A stretch of DNA of 64,000 nucleotides from Deltaproteobacteria bacterium (lineage in GTDB: Bacteria > Myxococcota_A > UBA9042), in NCBI GenBank assembly GCA_020632665.1, contig JACKFC010000022.1:10995-74994 (forward strand). Direction: 5' to 3'. Positions 1 through 10,500 of the stretch are shown here, piece by piece. Position numbers and translations under genes: made by a program. Below the pieces are notes generated by a model. That model was not told the DNA's origin, made no database searches, and saw only the letters and a program-made list of their open reading frames with translations. Within the stretch, counting starts at the first letter, position 1; every line of letters begins with the position of its first letter.

Positions 1-983
1 TTGCCGAGCAGGATTCCCCGTTGGGAGGGGCGCTCGACGAAGACGGCGGCGAGGATATTGCAGAGCCCGACCTGCTCCTCGAAGACCTCGATCTGCACCG
101 CGACGCGGTACGGCACCTCGGCCTCGAGGCGGTGGAAGAGCGCCTCGCGCAGCAACTCGGCGCAGAGGAAGCGCTCGCTGCGGTCGGTCAGCAGCTCCGG
201 GTCGACCAGCCGCGGCCCGAGGGGCAGCTGCTGGCGGACCAAATCGAGCAGCACGTCCGTGCCTTCGCCGGTCCGCGCGCTGATCGGCACGACGTCGATG
301 ACGCCGGGCAGCGCCGCGTAGACCGCCATCAGCGGCAGCACCTGCGCCGGCCGAAGTTTGTCGCGCTTGTTCAGGACCACGATGGTCTTGGCCTCGTGGT
401 GCTGCAGCCGCTCGACGATGCGGCGGTCGCCGCGGTGGCAGAGGCGCATCGCCATCGCCGTGTCGATCGGCAAGATCTGCCCGGCCTTGTCCTTCGGCAA
501 CAGGATCTCGCCGAGCGTCGCGACGGTGCGCGGCGCGTCGACCACCAGCAGCGCGACGTCCACCTGGTCCAGCGCCTCGACTGCCATGCCGACCATCGCA
601 CGGTTCAGCAGCGCGCCCTTCTTCGGCTCGTGGAAGCCGGGCGTATCGACCAAAATCGCCTGCATATCGTCACGGCTGAGGTAGCCGCGGATCAGGTCGC
701 GGGTCGTCTGCGGCTTCGGGCTGGTGATCGCCAGCTTCTCGCCGAGCAAGCGGTTGATCAGGGTCGACTTGCCGGCGTTGGGGCGGCCGATCAGGGTGAC
801 GAAGCCGGCGCGGTGGCCCTCGGGGACGTCGCCGAAGATGGTGCCTTCGCCGTCCGCGCCGCCGACCGCGACCAGCATCGGGCCGTCGTCGTCGTCGAAT
901 TCCTCGCCGTCGTCGTCGAATTCCTCGTCGACTTCGTCGTCGAAGTCGTCGTCGGTCTCGAAGGTATCGTCGTGCTCAGCCAT
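1..983 (-). CDS. era: GTPase Era, 3' end cut by window edge
   Basis: Era is a ribosome-associated GTPase that binds 16S rRNA through a C-terminal KH domain and acts in 30S maturation. About 327 codons are visible. The P-loop GRPNAGKST is at residues 66-74, the PQTTRD switch near 91-96, DTPG at 113-116, NKRD at 205-208 and SAR at 235-237. The sequence from LTDRSERFLCAELLRE onward matches the start of the Era KH region. Two things are odd: residues 1-36 are a highly acidic Asp/Glu extension, and the DTPG-to-NKRD spacing (about 92 residues) is roughly 30 longer than in E. coli Era. The ATG overlaps the stop of the upstream fusion gene by 8 nt (ATGGCTGA), implying translational coupling. The reading runs off the window inside the KH domain. 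Confidence 0.93.
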   Translation of the reverse strand, partial: MAEHDDTFETDDDFDDEVDEEFDDDGEEFDDDDGPMLVAVGGADGEGTIFGDVPEGHRAGFVTLIGRPNAGKSTLINRLLGEKLAITSPKPQTTRDLIRGYLSRDDMQAILVDTPGFHEPKKGALLNRAMVGMAVEALDQVDVALLVVDAPRTVATLGEILLPKDKAGQILPIDTAMAMRLCHRGDRRIVERLQHHEAKTIVVLNKRDKLRPAQVLPLMAVYAALPGVIDVVPISARTGEGTDVLLDLVRQQLPLGPRLVDPELLTDRSERFLCAELLREALFHRLEAEVPYRVAVQIEVFEEQVGLCNILAAVFVERPSQRGILLG

Positions 984-3213
984 GGGGTCTCTCGAGGGCG
1001 GCGGAGTAGAAGCCATCCGGGCCGATCTGCGCAAGGGGCCCGTGTGCGAGCCATTCCGGATTCGAGGGGCCGATCCGCTGCTCGGCGACCAGCTTCCAGC
1101 CCAATTCTTCGGCCAGGGCGTGGGCCACGGCCTCGTTCTCTGCCGGCATCAGCGAGCACGTGGCGTAGACCAGGCGCCCGCCGGGGCGAACCCGCGCCGC
1201 GGCGCGCAACGCGATGGCGCGCTGCTGCTCGGGGAAGCGCTGCAGCCAGGCCGCGTCGGTATGCCAGCGCAGCTCGGGCGTGCGGCGCAGCGCGCCGGTG
1301 CTGCTGCACGGCGCGTCGACCAGCACCACGTCGAAGTCGCCCAGGCGGGCATCGGCTTCGGCGTCGTCGGCATGTCGCTCGATGCGGACCAAATCCTGCA
1401 CGCCGGCTCGGCCAACGCGTCGTTGGGCCTCGCGCAGCCGGCCGTCGTGGACGTCGAGCGCGACGACCTCGCCTTCGCCCTGCAGCGCGTCGGCGAGCGC
1501 GAGCGTCTTGCCACCCGCTCCGGCGCACCAATCGGCGACCCGCATCCCCGGCTGCACCGCCGCCATCGTGCAGATCTGCTGCGAGCCGGCGTCCTGCATC
1601 TCGAAATCGCCGCGGTGGAAGGCCTCGGTCACGGTGATGCGCGCGGTCGAGAGCAGCGCCACCGCGCCGGGCGGCTCGGGCAGCCGCACGGTCCGCGCGC
1701 CGAGGCGGGAGATCTCGCGCAGCACCTCGTCGGCGTCGGCGTCGCGGGTCAGGCGCAGCGTCGGCGGGCCCTGCTCGGCGAGGTAGTCGAGGACGCGGCT
1801 GGCGCTGGCCGCGCCGAACGCCTCCACCAGCGCAGCGTAGAGCTCGGGGTGCGCACCGGCAGCGATCGCCGCGCCGTCGTCGCCCGGGAGCTGATCGAGC
1901 GCGTGCGTCGCGGTGCGCAGCGCTTTGTCGATCTTGCTCGCCGGCGCAGGCAGGTGGCCGATCAGGTTGGTGTGGCGCTCGAGCAGGCCCGTCAGCGCCG
2001 AACGCTCGCCCGGTCCGCGGTGCGGCAGGCGATGTCCCTTCTCGTCGACGTCGGCCAGCGTCAGTACGGCCAGCACGCCCGCGTCGCGCGGCCGCAAGCG
2101 GCGTGGATCCGGGGTCTGCAGCGCCTCACCGAGCAGCGCGCCGGCGGCCAGCTGCAGCACGCCGAGGCGGCGCAGGGCGTGGATGTGCAGCGCGGCGACG
2201 GCCGCGCGCTCCTTCGCGCCGAGGCCCGGCCGCTCGCTCAGCGCGCTCTCCAGGCCGCGGACGGCATAGCGCAGGCCGCCACCGATGGTCTCGGCCAGCG
2301 CGTGGACCAGCGCCTCGAGCCCGAGCGGCCGCAAGAAGAGCGGGGCAGACGGCGCTTCGTCGCGCGCACGCAGCGCGGTCAACGCCGGCAGCAGCGCGGC
2401 GAAGGCGCGACCACGATGGCTGACGCTGTGCTTCTCCGCCGCGCTGGCGCTGGCGAAGGTGCAGCCGAGGTCGTCGGAGAGAAAGACCGGGTCGTAGCCG
2501 AAGCCGCCCTCGCCGTCGCGCTCGCGCAAGATGCGACCGAAGCTGCGGCTGAAGAAGGCCCGGTACGGCACGCCCTCGTCGCTGTGCAGGGCGCCCGGGC
2601 CATCGGCGAGCGGCCCGGCCAGCACCAACGCACAGGCGAAGTGCGCGCCGCGGGCGTCGTCCGGCGTCTCCTCCAGTGCATCGAGCAGCTTCTCGATATT
2701 GCGGGCGTCGTCCGCGGCCCGATCGCCGGTCGGTGGGCCACCGTAGCGCGCGCTGAGCACGCCGGGCGCGCCGTCGAGCGCATCGACCAGCAGTCCGGAA
2801 TCGTCGGCCAGCGCGCTGAGGCCGGTCTGTAGCACCGCGGCGACCGCCTTTTTCCGGGCGTTCTCGACGAAGGTCGCGCCGTCTTCGACGACCTCGGGCA
2901 GGTCGGTGCCGTCGCGGATGGTCAGCCCGGTCGGCTCGGCCAACTCACGCAGTTCCGCGAGCTTTTTCGCGTTTCCGGTGGCGAAGAGCAGCTCCAGCGG
3001 CGGCAGCGGCTGCGGCGTCCGGTCCGGCGGCGGCCGGCGAGGGCGCTGCGGGCGCTGCTCGAAGCCGCGCGCGTCGCCGCCCCAGCGCGGGCCGCTGCCG
3101 TCGCCGCCACGCCCGGGACCGTTGCCCCACCGGGGGCCACCGCCACCTCCGCCCAGTCGTCCGCCCTGTCGTCCGCCCTGTCGTCCGCCCTGCCGCTGCA
3201 TCGTCGCTCCCAC
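976..3213 (-). CDS. Fusion of RdgB/HAM1 XTP/dITP pyrophosphatase with RsmB-type rRNA m5C methyltransferase
   Basis: One uninterrupted 745-codon frame carries two enzymes. Residues 1-70 are a Gly/Arg/Pro-rich low-complexity leader. Residues 73-275 match HAM1/RdgB, which hydrolyses XTP/dITP to monophosphates: LLFATGNAKKL, LADDSGLLVDALDGAPG, GFGYDPVF and SHRGRA. Residues about 285-440 resemble the NusB-like N-terminal domain of RsmB. Residues 530-742 are an SAM-dependent 16S rRNA cytosine-C5 methyltransferase with SAM motif DWCAGAGGKT (561-570) and two catalytic cysteines, in DAPCSSTG (C636) and ATCSL (C686). Neither domain shows an obvious loss of key motifs. ATG codons at residues 1 and 5 are both possible starts. 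The stop overlaps the era start. Family calls are firm; cooperation between the two domains is inference. Confidence 0.9.
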   Translation of the reverse strand: MGATMQRQGGRQGGRQGGRLGGGGGGPRWGNGPGRGGDGSGPRWGGDARGFEQRPQRPRRPPPDRTPQPLPPLELLFATGNAKKLAELRELAEPTGLTIRDGTDLPEVVEDGATFVENARKKAVAAVLQTGLSALADDSGLLVDALDGAPGVLSARYGGPPTGDRAADDARNIEKLLDALEETPDDARGAHFACALVLAGPLADGPGALHSDEGVPYRAFFSRSFGRILRERDGEGGFGYDPVFLSDDLGCTFASASAAEKHSVSHRGRAFAALLPALTALRARDEAPSAPLFLRPLGLEALVHALAETIGGGLRYAVRGLESALSERPGLGAKERAAVAALHIHALRRLGVLQLAAGALLGEALQTPDPRRLRPRDAGVLAVLTLADVDEKGHRLPHRGPGERSALTGLLERHTNLIGHLPAPASKIDKALRTATHALDQLPGDDGAAIAAGAHPELYAALVEAFGAASASRVLDYLAEQGPPTLRLTRDADADEVLREISRLGARTVRLPEPPGAVALLSTARITVTEAFHRGDFEMQDAGSQQICTMAAVQPGMRVADWCAGAGGKTLALADALQGEGEVVALDVHDGRLREAQRRVGRAGVQDLVRIERHADDAEADARLGDFDVVLVDAPCSSTGALRRTPELRWHTDAAWLQRFPEQQRAIALRAAARVRPGGRLVYATCSLMPAENEAVAHALAEELGWKLVAEQRIGPSNPEWLAHGPLAQIGPDGFYSAALERPHG
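3157..3192. repeat. Three perfect 12-bp tandem repeats
   Basis: The unit tcgtccgccctg occurs three times head to tail. It encodes a Gly-Gly-Arg-Gln repeat near the N-terminus of the RdgB-RsmB fusion. It is an in-frame coding minisatellite and could vary in copy number without breaking the frame. Confidence 0.85.
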
Positions 3214-3251
3214 CGCCTGTGCGCCACCCCCGGGGGTCGCGTCGGCGCGGG

Positions 3252-3280
3252 GTTGTAGCCGAATTGGCCGGATCTGGCGA
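3252..3280 (-). promoter_or_regulatory. Possible sigma-70-type promoter for the rdgB-rsmB/era operon
   Basis: Read on the minus strand, TCGCCA and TACAAC stand 17 nt apart, each matching 4 of 6 consensus bases, about 40 nt upstream of the fusion-gene ATG. This is a weak match found by eye in GC-rich DNA. Confidence 0.25.
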
Positions 3281-3310
3281 GGACCGATTGCGGCGCAAGG
3301 CGGCAGTCGG

Positions 3311-3625
3311 TCAATCGTCCTCGGCGACGTCGAAGGCGTCGAGCAGCGGGTAGACGCCGCCGCCGTTGTAGGCCTCGGCCACGCCGTTCTGCCGCAGCCA
3401 ACGCGTCGCCTGGTCGCTGCGGGCGCCCGAGAGGCAATAGCAGATGACGGTGTCGTCCGGCTTGACGTGCTCGAAGATCTTCAGCGGCAGCAGGTGCAAC
3501 GGCACGTGGATCGCGCCAGGCACCGCGACTTGCGCGAATTCCGGCTCCGAACGGACGTCGATCAGCTTGGCGCCCGCTTGCACGCGCTCGTAGACGGTCT
3601 CGGCGTCGATGAAGAGGTCTTGCAT
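3311..3625 (-). CDS. Single-domain rhodanese-like sulfurtransferase
   Basis: This 104-residue protein is the size of GlpE/PspE-type rhodaneses, which move sulfane sulfur through a persulfide on an active-site cysteine. The active-site loop is CLSGARS, preceded by DDTVICY; LIDVRSEPEF and the C-terminal GGGVYPL are also typical. The ATG at 3625 is chosen because GGGAGGAG stands just upstream and the encoded MQDLFIDAETV fits the family start; the open frame extends about 25 codons further upstream without domain support. There is no signal peptide, so it should be cytoplasmic. It lies between the PfpI-like gene and the RdgB-RsmB gene on the same strand. The physiological sulfur acceptor is not indicated. 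Confidence 0.88.
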   Translation of the reverse strand: MQDLFIDAETVYERVQAGAKLIDVRSEPEFAQVAVPGAIHVPLHLLPLKIFEHVKPDDTVICYCLSGARSDQATRWLRQNGVAEAYNGGGVYPLLDAFDVAEDD

Positions 3626-3716
3626 GGGCTCCTCCCTGCCGCGCGCGTCAGGCGCTCTGCGGCCGGCGCGGACGGTCGCGCAAGCCGCGGGCCGGCGCAA
3701 GCGGCGACCGGCAACC

Positions 3717-4463
3717 CTACGCCGCCGTTGCGCCTTGTGCGCGTTCGCCGAGGAGCGCGGCGAATGCTTCGGCGAAGCCCTGTGCGTCTCCTGGCCAGCG
3801 CGCCGTCAGCAGGTTGCCGTCGCGGACCACGAAGGGAGCGGCGTAGCGGGCCAGCAGCGGTCCGCGCACGAAGGTGCCGTCCTCGCCGACCGCAGCGCGC
3901 AGCTCCGCTTCGACCCACGTCGGGTAGGTCCGGTAGTAGTCGCCGAGCTTCCATGCCGTCAGCATCCAGGCGATCTGCTCCAGCGGCCGGGTCAACGCGG
4001 TGAGCGTGCGGCCGGCGACGACGGACCGCCCGTCTGCGGCGAGGCTGCGCGCGAGCACGACCGGGCCGTGGCAGATCGCGCCGACCGGCTTGTCGGCGGC
4101 GAAGAATTCCGCGACCAGGGCGTGCAGCGCGCTCGCCTCGAGGTATTGCCGCATCCCCTTGGCATGGCCGCCCGGTAGCACCAGCCCGGCGAAGTCCTCC
4201 ACCCGCAGGTCTTGCCAGCGCCGCGGCGCCGCGAACGCCGGATCGGCGGTCATCGCCTCGTAGAGCGCGACGTTCTCCGGCAGGGCGCCGAGCAGGCCGA
4301 AGAGCGGCCCGACCAGCACGAGCGGATCGCAGCTGCCCGGGGCGCCGTCCTCGGTCGCGAAGACGACGTCGTAGCCGGCGTCGGTCAGCACACGCCAGGG
4401 CACCGCGACCTCGGTCGGGTCGAAGTCCAGGCTCGGCAGCGGGATCAAGACGGAATGTCGCAT
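3717..4463 (-). CDS. DJ-1/PfpI superfamily protein (class I glutamine-amidotransferase-like)
   Basis: The 248-residue product has a Rossmann-like flavodoxin fold pattern with the nucleophile elbow GAICHGPVVLAR, where the Cys-His pair is the DJ-1/PfpI hallmark. VLPGGHAKGM precedes it. Related proteins include Hsp31-type chaperone/glyoxalase III and nonpeptidase PfpI-like proteins; the cap region here (KLGDYYRTYPTW) does not let me choose. The ATG at 4463 (MRHSVLIPLPS) is preferred because the first beta strand follows at once; an ATG 22 codons upstream would add an Arg-rich stretch. The gene diverges from the giant lipoprotein gene starting at 4586. Confidence 0.82.
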   Translation of the reverse strand: MRHSVLIPLPSLDFDPTEVAVPWRVLTDAGYDVVFATEDGAPGSCDPLVLVGPLFGLLGALPENVALYEAMTADPAFAAPRRWQDLRVEDFAGLVLPGGHAKGMRQYLEASALHALVAEFFAADKPVGAICHGPVVLARSLAADGRSVVAGRTLTALTRPLEQIAWMLTAWKLGDYYRTYPTWVEAELRAAVGEDGTFVRGPLLARYAAPFVVRDGNLLTARWPGDAQGFAEAFAALLGERAQGATAA

Positions 4464-4585
4464 CGGGCGCAGCGTAGGCACGTGCCCGCGCTCCCGCAAG
4501 CGCGCCAGTCCGCTTCCACGGCGCCGCATTGCGACCCAGCCAGGGGGCGGCTAGCCTATCGCCGCCACTGCCCCGGAGGTTCGCC

Positions 4586-7500
4586 ATGCACCGCTCGGTA
4601 CTGTTCTGCGCGTCGCTGCTCCTCTTGCCGGCTTGTTCGCCTGAAAGCTCCCCGGGCTCCCCGCCCGACTCGGTGGCCGATGGAGCCGCGGTCGACGTCG
4701 GAGCGGTCGGCGTCGACACGGGCGCGTCGGCGGACGCTCCTTCCTCTCCCGACGCTGGCGGCATCACCGCGCACGGTTGTTCGGTCGACTCGGACTGCAC
4801 GACCGCCGATGCCTGTGCCGGCAAGCTCTTCTGTGACACCTCGGGCCCGGTCCGGCTCTGCCGATTCGTCTCCGGCAGCGCGGTCGTGTGCGACGATTCC
4901 AACGACACGGTCTGCCTCCGCAACCGCTGCGATCCCGGTACCGGTAGCTGCGCGATGCGGCCGACCGCGAAGGGAACGCCGTGCACCGACGACGACCCGT
5001 GTACCGTCGCTGCGGCCTGCGACGGCGGCGCTTGCGTCGCTGGGCCGGCCTCGTGGTGCGCATGCCAGCAAGACGCCGACTGTGCCGCCAAGCCGGGCTG
5101 GAACCTGTGCAGCGGCGCGCCCTATTGCGACAAGGCGAGCTTCCCTTACCACTGCGAGATCAACGAGACCGCGGCCGTCGCCTGCAAGCCGGTCGACGCG
5201 CCCTGCATGGTCAACCTCTGCGATCCGGCCGACGGCGCCTGCAAGATCGCCCCGGCGAGCGACGGCGTGCCGTGCGACGACGGGGATCCGGACACCGTTG
5301 GCGAGCGCTGCAAGGGCGGCCTCTGTGTGCCCGGAGCCGACCTCACCTCGTGCCAGAACAACGCCGATTGCGATGCCTACGAAGACGGCGACGTCTGCAA
5401 CGGCACGCTCTACTGCGACGTCGCGAGCGGCAGCTGCAAGGTCAACCCCGCCACCGCCATCGCGTGTCCGGATGCCAACGACACCGCCTGCATCCACAAC
5501 CTCTGCGACCCGAAGACCGGCGCCTGCGAACTCACCGCGCTGAAGAACGGCACCGCCTGCGACGATGGCGACCCCTGCACGGCGGGCGATTTGTGCAAGG
5601 TCGGCGCCTGCGTCGCCGGAGCGACCTTCACCTGCCCGTGCGCCACCGACGCCGAATGTGTCGACAAGGATGACGGCAACCTCTGCAACGGCAGCTTCTT
5701 CTGCAACGCGGCGAGCAAGGTCTGCCAATACCTGCCGACCAGCATCGTCTTCTGCCCCTCGGTCGACGACACCGCGTGTAGCAAGAACGCATGCCAGCCC
5801 AAGACCGGTGGCTGCGTCGCCACACCCGCCGGCGAGACGCGCGAGCGCTGCGAGGTCTACAACGGCGCGCTGCTCTGCCACCTCGAGGTGAAGGCGCCCG
5901 GCGAGGCGACCCAGACCAACCTGCCGTGCGACGACGGCGACGCCTGCACCGCGGGGGATCTCTGCGACGGCGCGGTGTGCAAGGGCGGCACCGACACCTG
6001 CCCGTGCAAGGTGCACGCCGACTGCCTGATCGAGGACGACGGCGACCGCTGCAACGGCGTGCCACTCTGCGACAAAGCGACCGGCAAATGCACCGAGAAG
6101 CAGGACTATTTCGCCGTGGTCTGCCCGAAGAACGGCGACACCGCCTGCCTCGCCAATACCTGCCTTCCCCTGGACGGGAGCTGCAGCGTGGTCCCGGTCA
6201 ACGACGGCAAGCCCTGTGACGACGGCAAGGTCTGCACCGTGGGCGAGAGCTGCGCAGTGGGCTCCTGTAGCGGCGGCAACCTCAACCCCTGCGACGATGG
6301 CAAGACCTGCACGCAAGACAGCTGCGACCCGCTGCTCGGCTGCCAGCACCCCTCGATCTGCGACGACGGCAACGCGTGCACGGTCGACGCCTGCGACCCG
6401 AAGACGGGTGGCTGCACCTTCGACGCCAAGATCACCGAGGGCGTCGGCTGCGACGCCGACAGCAACGGTTGCACCGTGCAGGACACCTGCTCCGCGGGAA
6501 CGTGCACCGCCGGCACCGCGGTCACCTGCTCGATCGTGGTCGGTGCCTGTCAGGTGGGTGCCTGCTCCTCGACCAGTCCGAGCACCTTCGTCTGCCTCGC
6601 CAAGGCCGCCACCGACGGCACCGCCTGCGACGACGGCGACGCCTGCAGCTTGGGCGACGCCTGCAAGGGTGGCAGCTGCGGCAAGGGCGCGGTCGCGGCC
6701 CTCGGAGAGGTTGTCGACACCGCCGGAGCGCCGCACGGCTGGTGGTCGGGCGCGGTGCGTGGCAATGATGCGCGCATCCTGCTGTTCGGCGTGCAGAGCG
6801 ACGCCGCCCCTGGGACGCCGCCGAAGACTCGCCGTTGGCAGCTACAGCGTGGCTGGACCCTTGGTCCTGCCGAGGCCGCCACCACCGTCGACGCGGTCGG
6901 CAGCAGCGTGCACGTCGCGCCGGCGGGAGCGCTGCTCCGGAGTGATGGTCGGGTCGTGGTGGTCGGCACCGTCCATGTCGGCGGGCTGCACCGGGTCCGC
7001 GCACTCGGGCTGGAGGCGAACCTCGCGACGCCCTTCGCGACCCTCGACGTCGCCAACCAAGGCGCGGACATGCGGGCCGTTGCCTCCGCGATCACCGGCG
7101 GCGAGCTGCTCGTCGCGGCGCGGCGCGCGGCCTCCGGGCCCACGGAGATCGCGTTGCTGCGGATCACCGACAAGCCGGCCGCCGCGGTGCTCCACACCCT
7201 CTCCAGCGCTGCCTCACTCGAGCCCTACGGCGTCGTCGGCCTCGGTTCGGGCGGCGTCCTGGTCGCCGGTGCCGCGACCACGGCGACGAGTTCGCTGCCC
7301 TACCTGGCGCGGGTCGACGCCGGCGTGAAGGCCTGGAGCGTCACCCCCGACGGCATCGGGGCGGCTCTGGTCGGTGTCGCCCCCGCCGGCGACGGCGTGC
7401 TCGTGGCGGCGACCGCTGCTGACGTCGCCCTCGCGCCGAAGCTCTGTCGCTTCAGCCTCGCCGGCGACGCGCAATGGTGTGAGCCGCTCGCCGGATTCGC

Positions 7501-10500
7501 CGCGATCGACGGCGTCGTCGCCCGCAGCAAGGACGGCGTCTGGGTCGTCGGGCGACAAGACGTCGGTGGCGCGCTGCTGCCCCGGCTCGTGGCGACGACC
7601 GAACGCGGCGTGGCCGTGTCGGATCTGCTGCTGCAGGGCGGCGGCCAACGGTTCCACGGCCTGCTCGCCTCGCCTGGCGGTACCTTGACGCTGCTCGGCG
7701 AGGCGAGCACCGGCGGCGTCGCCAAGCCCTTGCGGCGGCAGATCGATGGATGGGGCGCGGCGAGCTGTGCGCTCTCGGGAGGATGCATCGGCAAGGCCGT
7801 CGCCGATTGTGCCGACGCCGCGGCGTGTACCGCCGACCTCTGCTCGGCCGGCAAGTGCAGCTCACTGCCGATCTCGGCGGCGTGCGACGACGGCGACGCC
7901 TGCACCGCGGGCGACGGCTGTGTCGGCGGCAGCTGCAAGCCGGGCGGCTTGGCCGACTGCGACGACGACTTGCCCTGCACCAAGGACGCCTGCCACGTCG
8001 CGCTGGGCTGCCAACACGTCTTCTCCGGGGCGCAGACCGCGTGTGACGACGGCGATGCGTGCACCGAAGGCGACGGCTGCACCAGCAACGGGTGCGTCGG
8101 CAAGAAGAAGAACTGCGACGACGGCAATCCTTGCACGACCGACTCGTGTGCCTCGGCGTCCGGCTGCGTCCACGCCCACACCGACGCCGGTTGCGACGAC
8201 GGCGACATCTGCACCGATGACCTCTGCAACGAGGCCAGCAAGGCCTGCGAACACCCGCACAACACCAGGCCGTGCGACGACGGTGTAGCTTGCTCGGCCG
8301 GTGCCGTCTGCGCCGATGGCAAATGTCAGGCCGGCGTGCCGGGCAAGAAGCTTTTCAATCGTGATTTCGAAAAGCTCGGGCTCGACGGCGGCTTGCCGCG
8401 TGCGCTGGAGAACGCACCCGACGGTGGCCTCTACGTCTTCGGCTACGCCTACCGCGCCAACGATACGCACTACCGCAGCCACGCCTATCGCCTGTCTCCG
8501 TCGGGGGCCACCGTGTGGCACGGCCAATATGGCGACGCGTACAAGACCAATACGGGGCGCGACTACTTCATCGGCGCCACGGTCGACGCCAAGGGTGCGG
8601 TCGGCTGTGGCGGCAGCGACCACGCGTCGGCCGGCGCGCGCGACGGGCTGATTGTCGCAGTCGACGGCTCCGACGGCAGCGAGCGCTGGCTCTACCGCTA
8701 CGGCACGGCGGACGACGAGCACCTGCTCGACATCGCCCGGGTCGACGCTGGCTACATCGCGGTCGGCACCGCCTTCGCCACCGGCGCCAACGGGCAGCAG
8801 GGCTGGATCCTGCGCGTCGGCCCGCAAGGCTTCCAGCTCTCCAGCCAGCAATTCGGTGGCACCGGCTTCGAAGTTGCCCACGCCGTGGTCGGGGTCGGCA
8901 CCGATGCGGTGGTGGCGACCGAGCAGCCCGGATACTCCGGTGCCAGCGACACGGTGGTGATGCGCGTCGACCCGTCCGGAAAGACCATCTGGCAGCGGCG
9001 CTATGCCGAGCTCGGCAAGGAACGGCCGCGCTCGATGGTCGGCACGGCCGACGGTGGCTTCGCCCTCGCTATCGACCACAGCACGGCATCCAGGCGCGGC
9101 GTCGCGATCCTCAAGCTCGCCGCGGACGGTAGCCTGCGCTGGCGCTCGGCGCCCGATATCGCCTCATGGTCGGCACCGGATACCGACTTCGAGCCCGTCT
9201 GGGCCGTCGCCGAAGACAGCGCCGGTCGCATCGTCGCTGGCGGCTTCGAACAGGCGACCTTCACCGGGGCGGTGCGCCATCCGCGTGTCGCGACCTTCGA
9301 TGGCGCGACGGGGCGTATCCTGCGCGCGACCGACCTCGACGGCGGCAAGAACAACGAGCCGTTGTCGCACGGCATCATCTACACGCTGGCCGCGACCTCG
9401 GACGGCGTTGCGCTCGGATTGGCTTACGGGACGAATTTCATGGTCCAGCGCATCGACGATTTCCACCACACCGACTGCTCCGCTGCCGGTGCTTGCGCCG
9501 ATGCGCGTGACGGTGGCTGCGACGACGGCAAGGCATGCACCGCGGCCGCGTGCACTGCAGGAAAGTGCAGCTTTCCGCTGGAGCCGACGGGTGTGACCTG
9601 CGCCGGCGACGAGATCTGCGTGGCAGCCTGGGCGTGCAACAACAAGGGCGGCTGCGCGGCTGCAGCCAACCTGTTGGGCGGCAGCCTGGTAGACCTGGGC
9701 GCCGACGACGAATACACCGCCGTGATTGCGAGCCGGCTCGGCGGCGACCTGCGCGCCGGACGCACGGTCGATAGCAAGACTGGTGGCGTTCGCCCCCTGC
9801 TCATCCGCCACGACGCAGCCGGCGACAGCGACGGCTTCGACATGCCCACCGACGAGGCGGCGCGCCTCGACGACATGGTCGAACTCCCCGATGGCCGAAT
9901 CGTCACGGTGGGTCGCTTCGAGGGTGTCGACGACAAGCGCGCCCGCATCCGCATCCATCAGCCCACCACGGTGCCGCTCGGTGCGCCGTTGTTGCTGAAG
10001 ACCACCGATGCAGGGGCGGACGAATGGCACGTGTTGGCAAGCGTGGTGGAGTCGGCGTTCGACCACGTCGTCGCGTCCGGCAGCGCGTGCGCCGGAACGA
10101 CCTGTGCGCCGTGGCTCGTGCGCGTGCGCGTCGACGGCAGCGCGACGGCGACCCACAACGTCCGATTGCCGGTCGCCGGTCGCCACCTCGGGCTGATCCG
10201 TCACGGCAGCGGCTTGGTGGCGGTCGGCGACAGCCCTGGCGGCGCGGTGGTCCGTGGCCTCGGCGAGACCGGCACCATCGGCTGGACGACGGTACTGCCC
10301 GGCGACGTCGCGGCGCAGGCCAACGCCGTGGCGCGGACCAGCAGCGGTGAGCTCGTGGTGGTCGGCACACGCACCGCGTCTGGCGCCGCGCAGGGCTTTG
10401 TCGCCCAGCTGGGCCCGGGTGGCGCGCTCGGCTGGAGCAAGGCGGTCACGGTCGGCGGCACCCTCGACTTGCGTGGCGTCGCACTGCTCGCGGACGGCCG

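Noticed and set aside
21..1637. Long plus-strand open frame opposite era and the RdgB-RsmB fusion
   Set aside because: Its protein is low-complexity Arg/Ala/Asp with no motif, while the minus strand encodes clear Era and RsmB motifs. High GC leaves long antisense frames open.
4556..6736. Minus-strand 726-codon frame opposite the giant Cys-rich lipoprotein
   Set aside because: It mirrors the Cys repeat DNA as an Ala/Val/Arg repeat without signal or motif.
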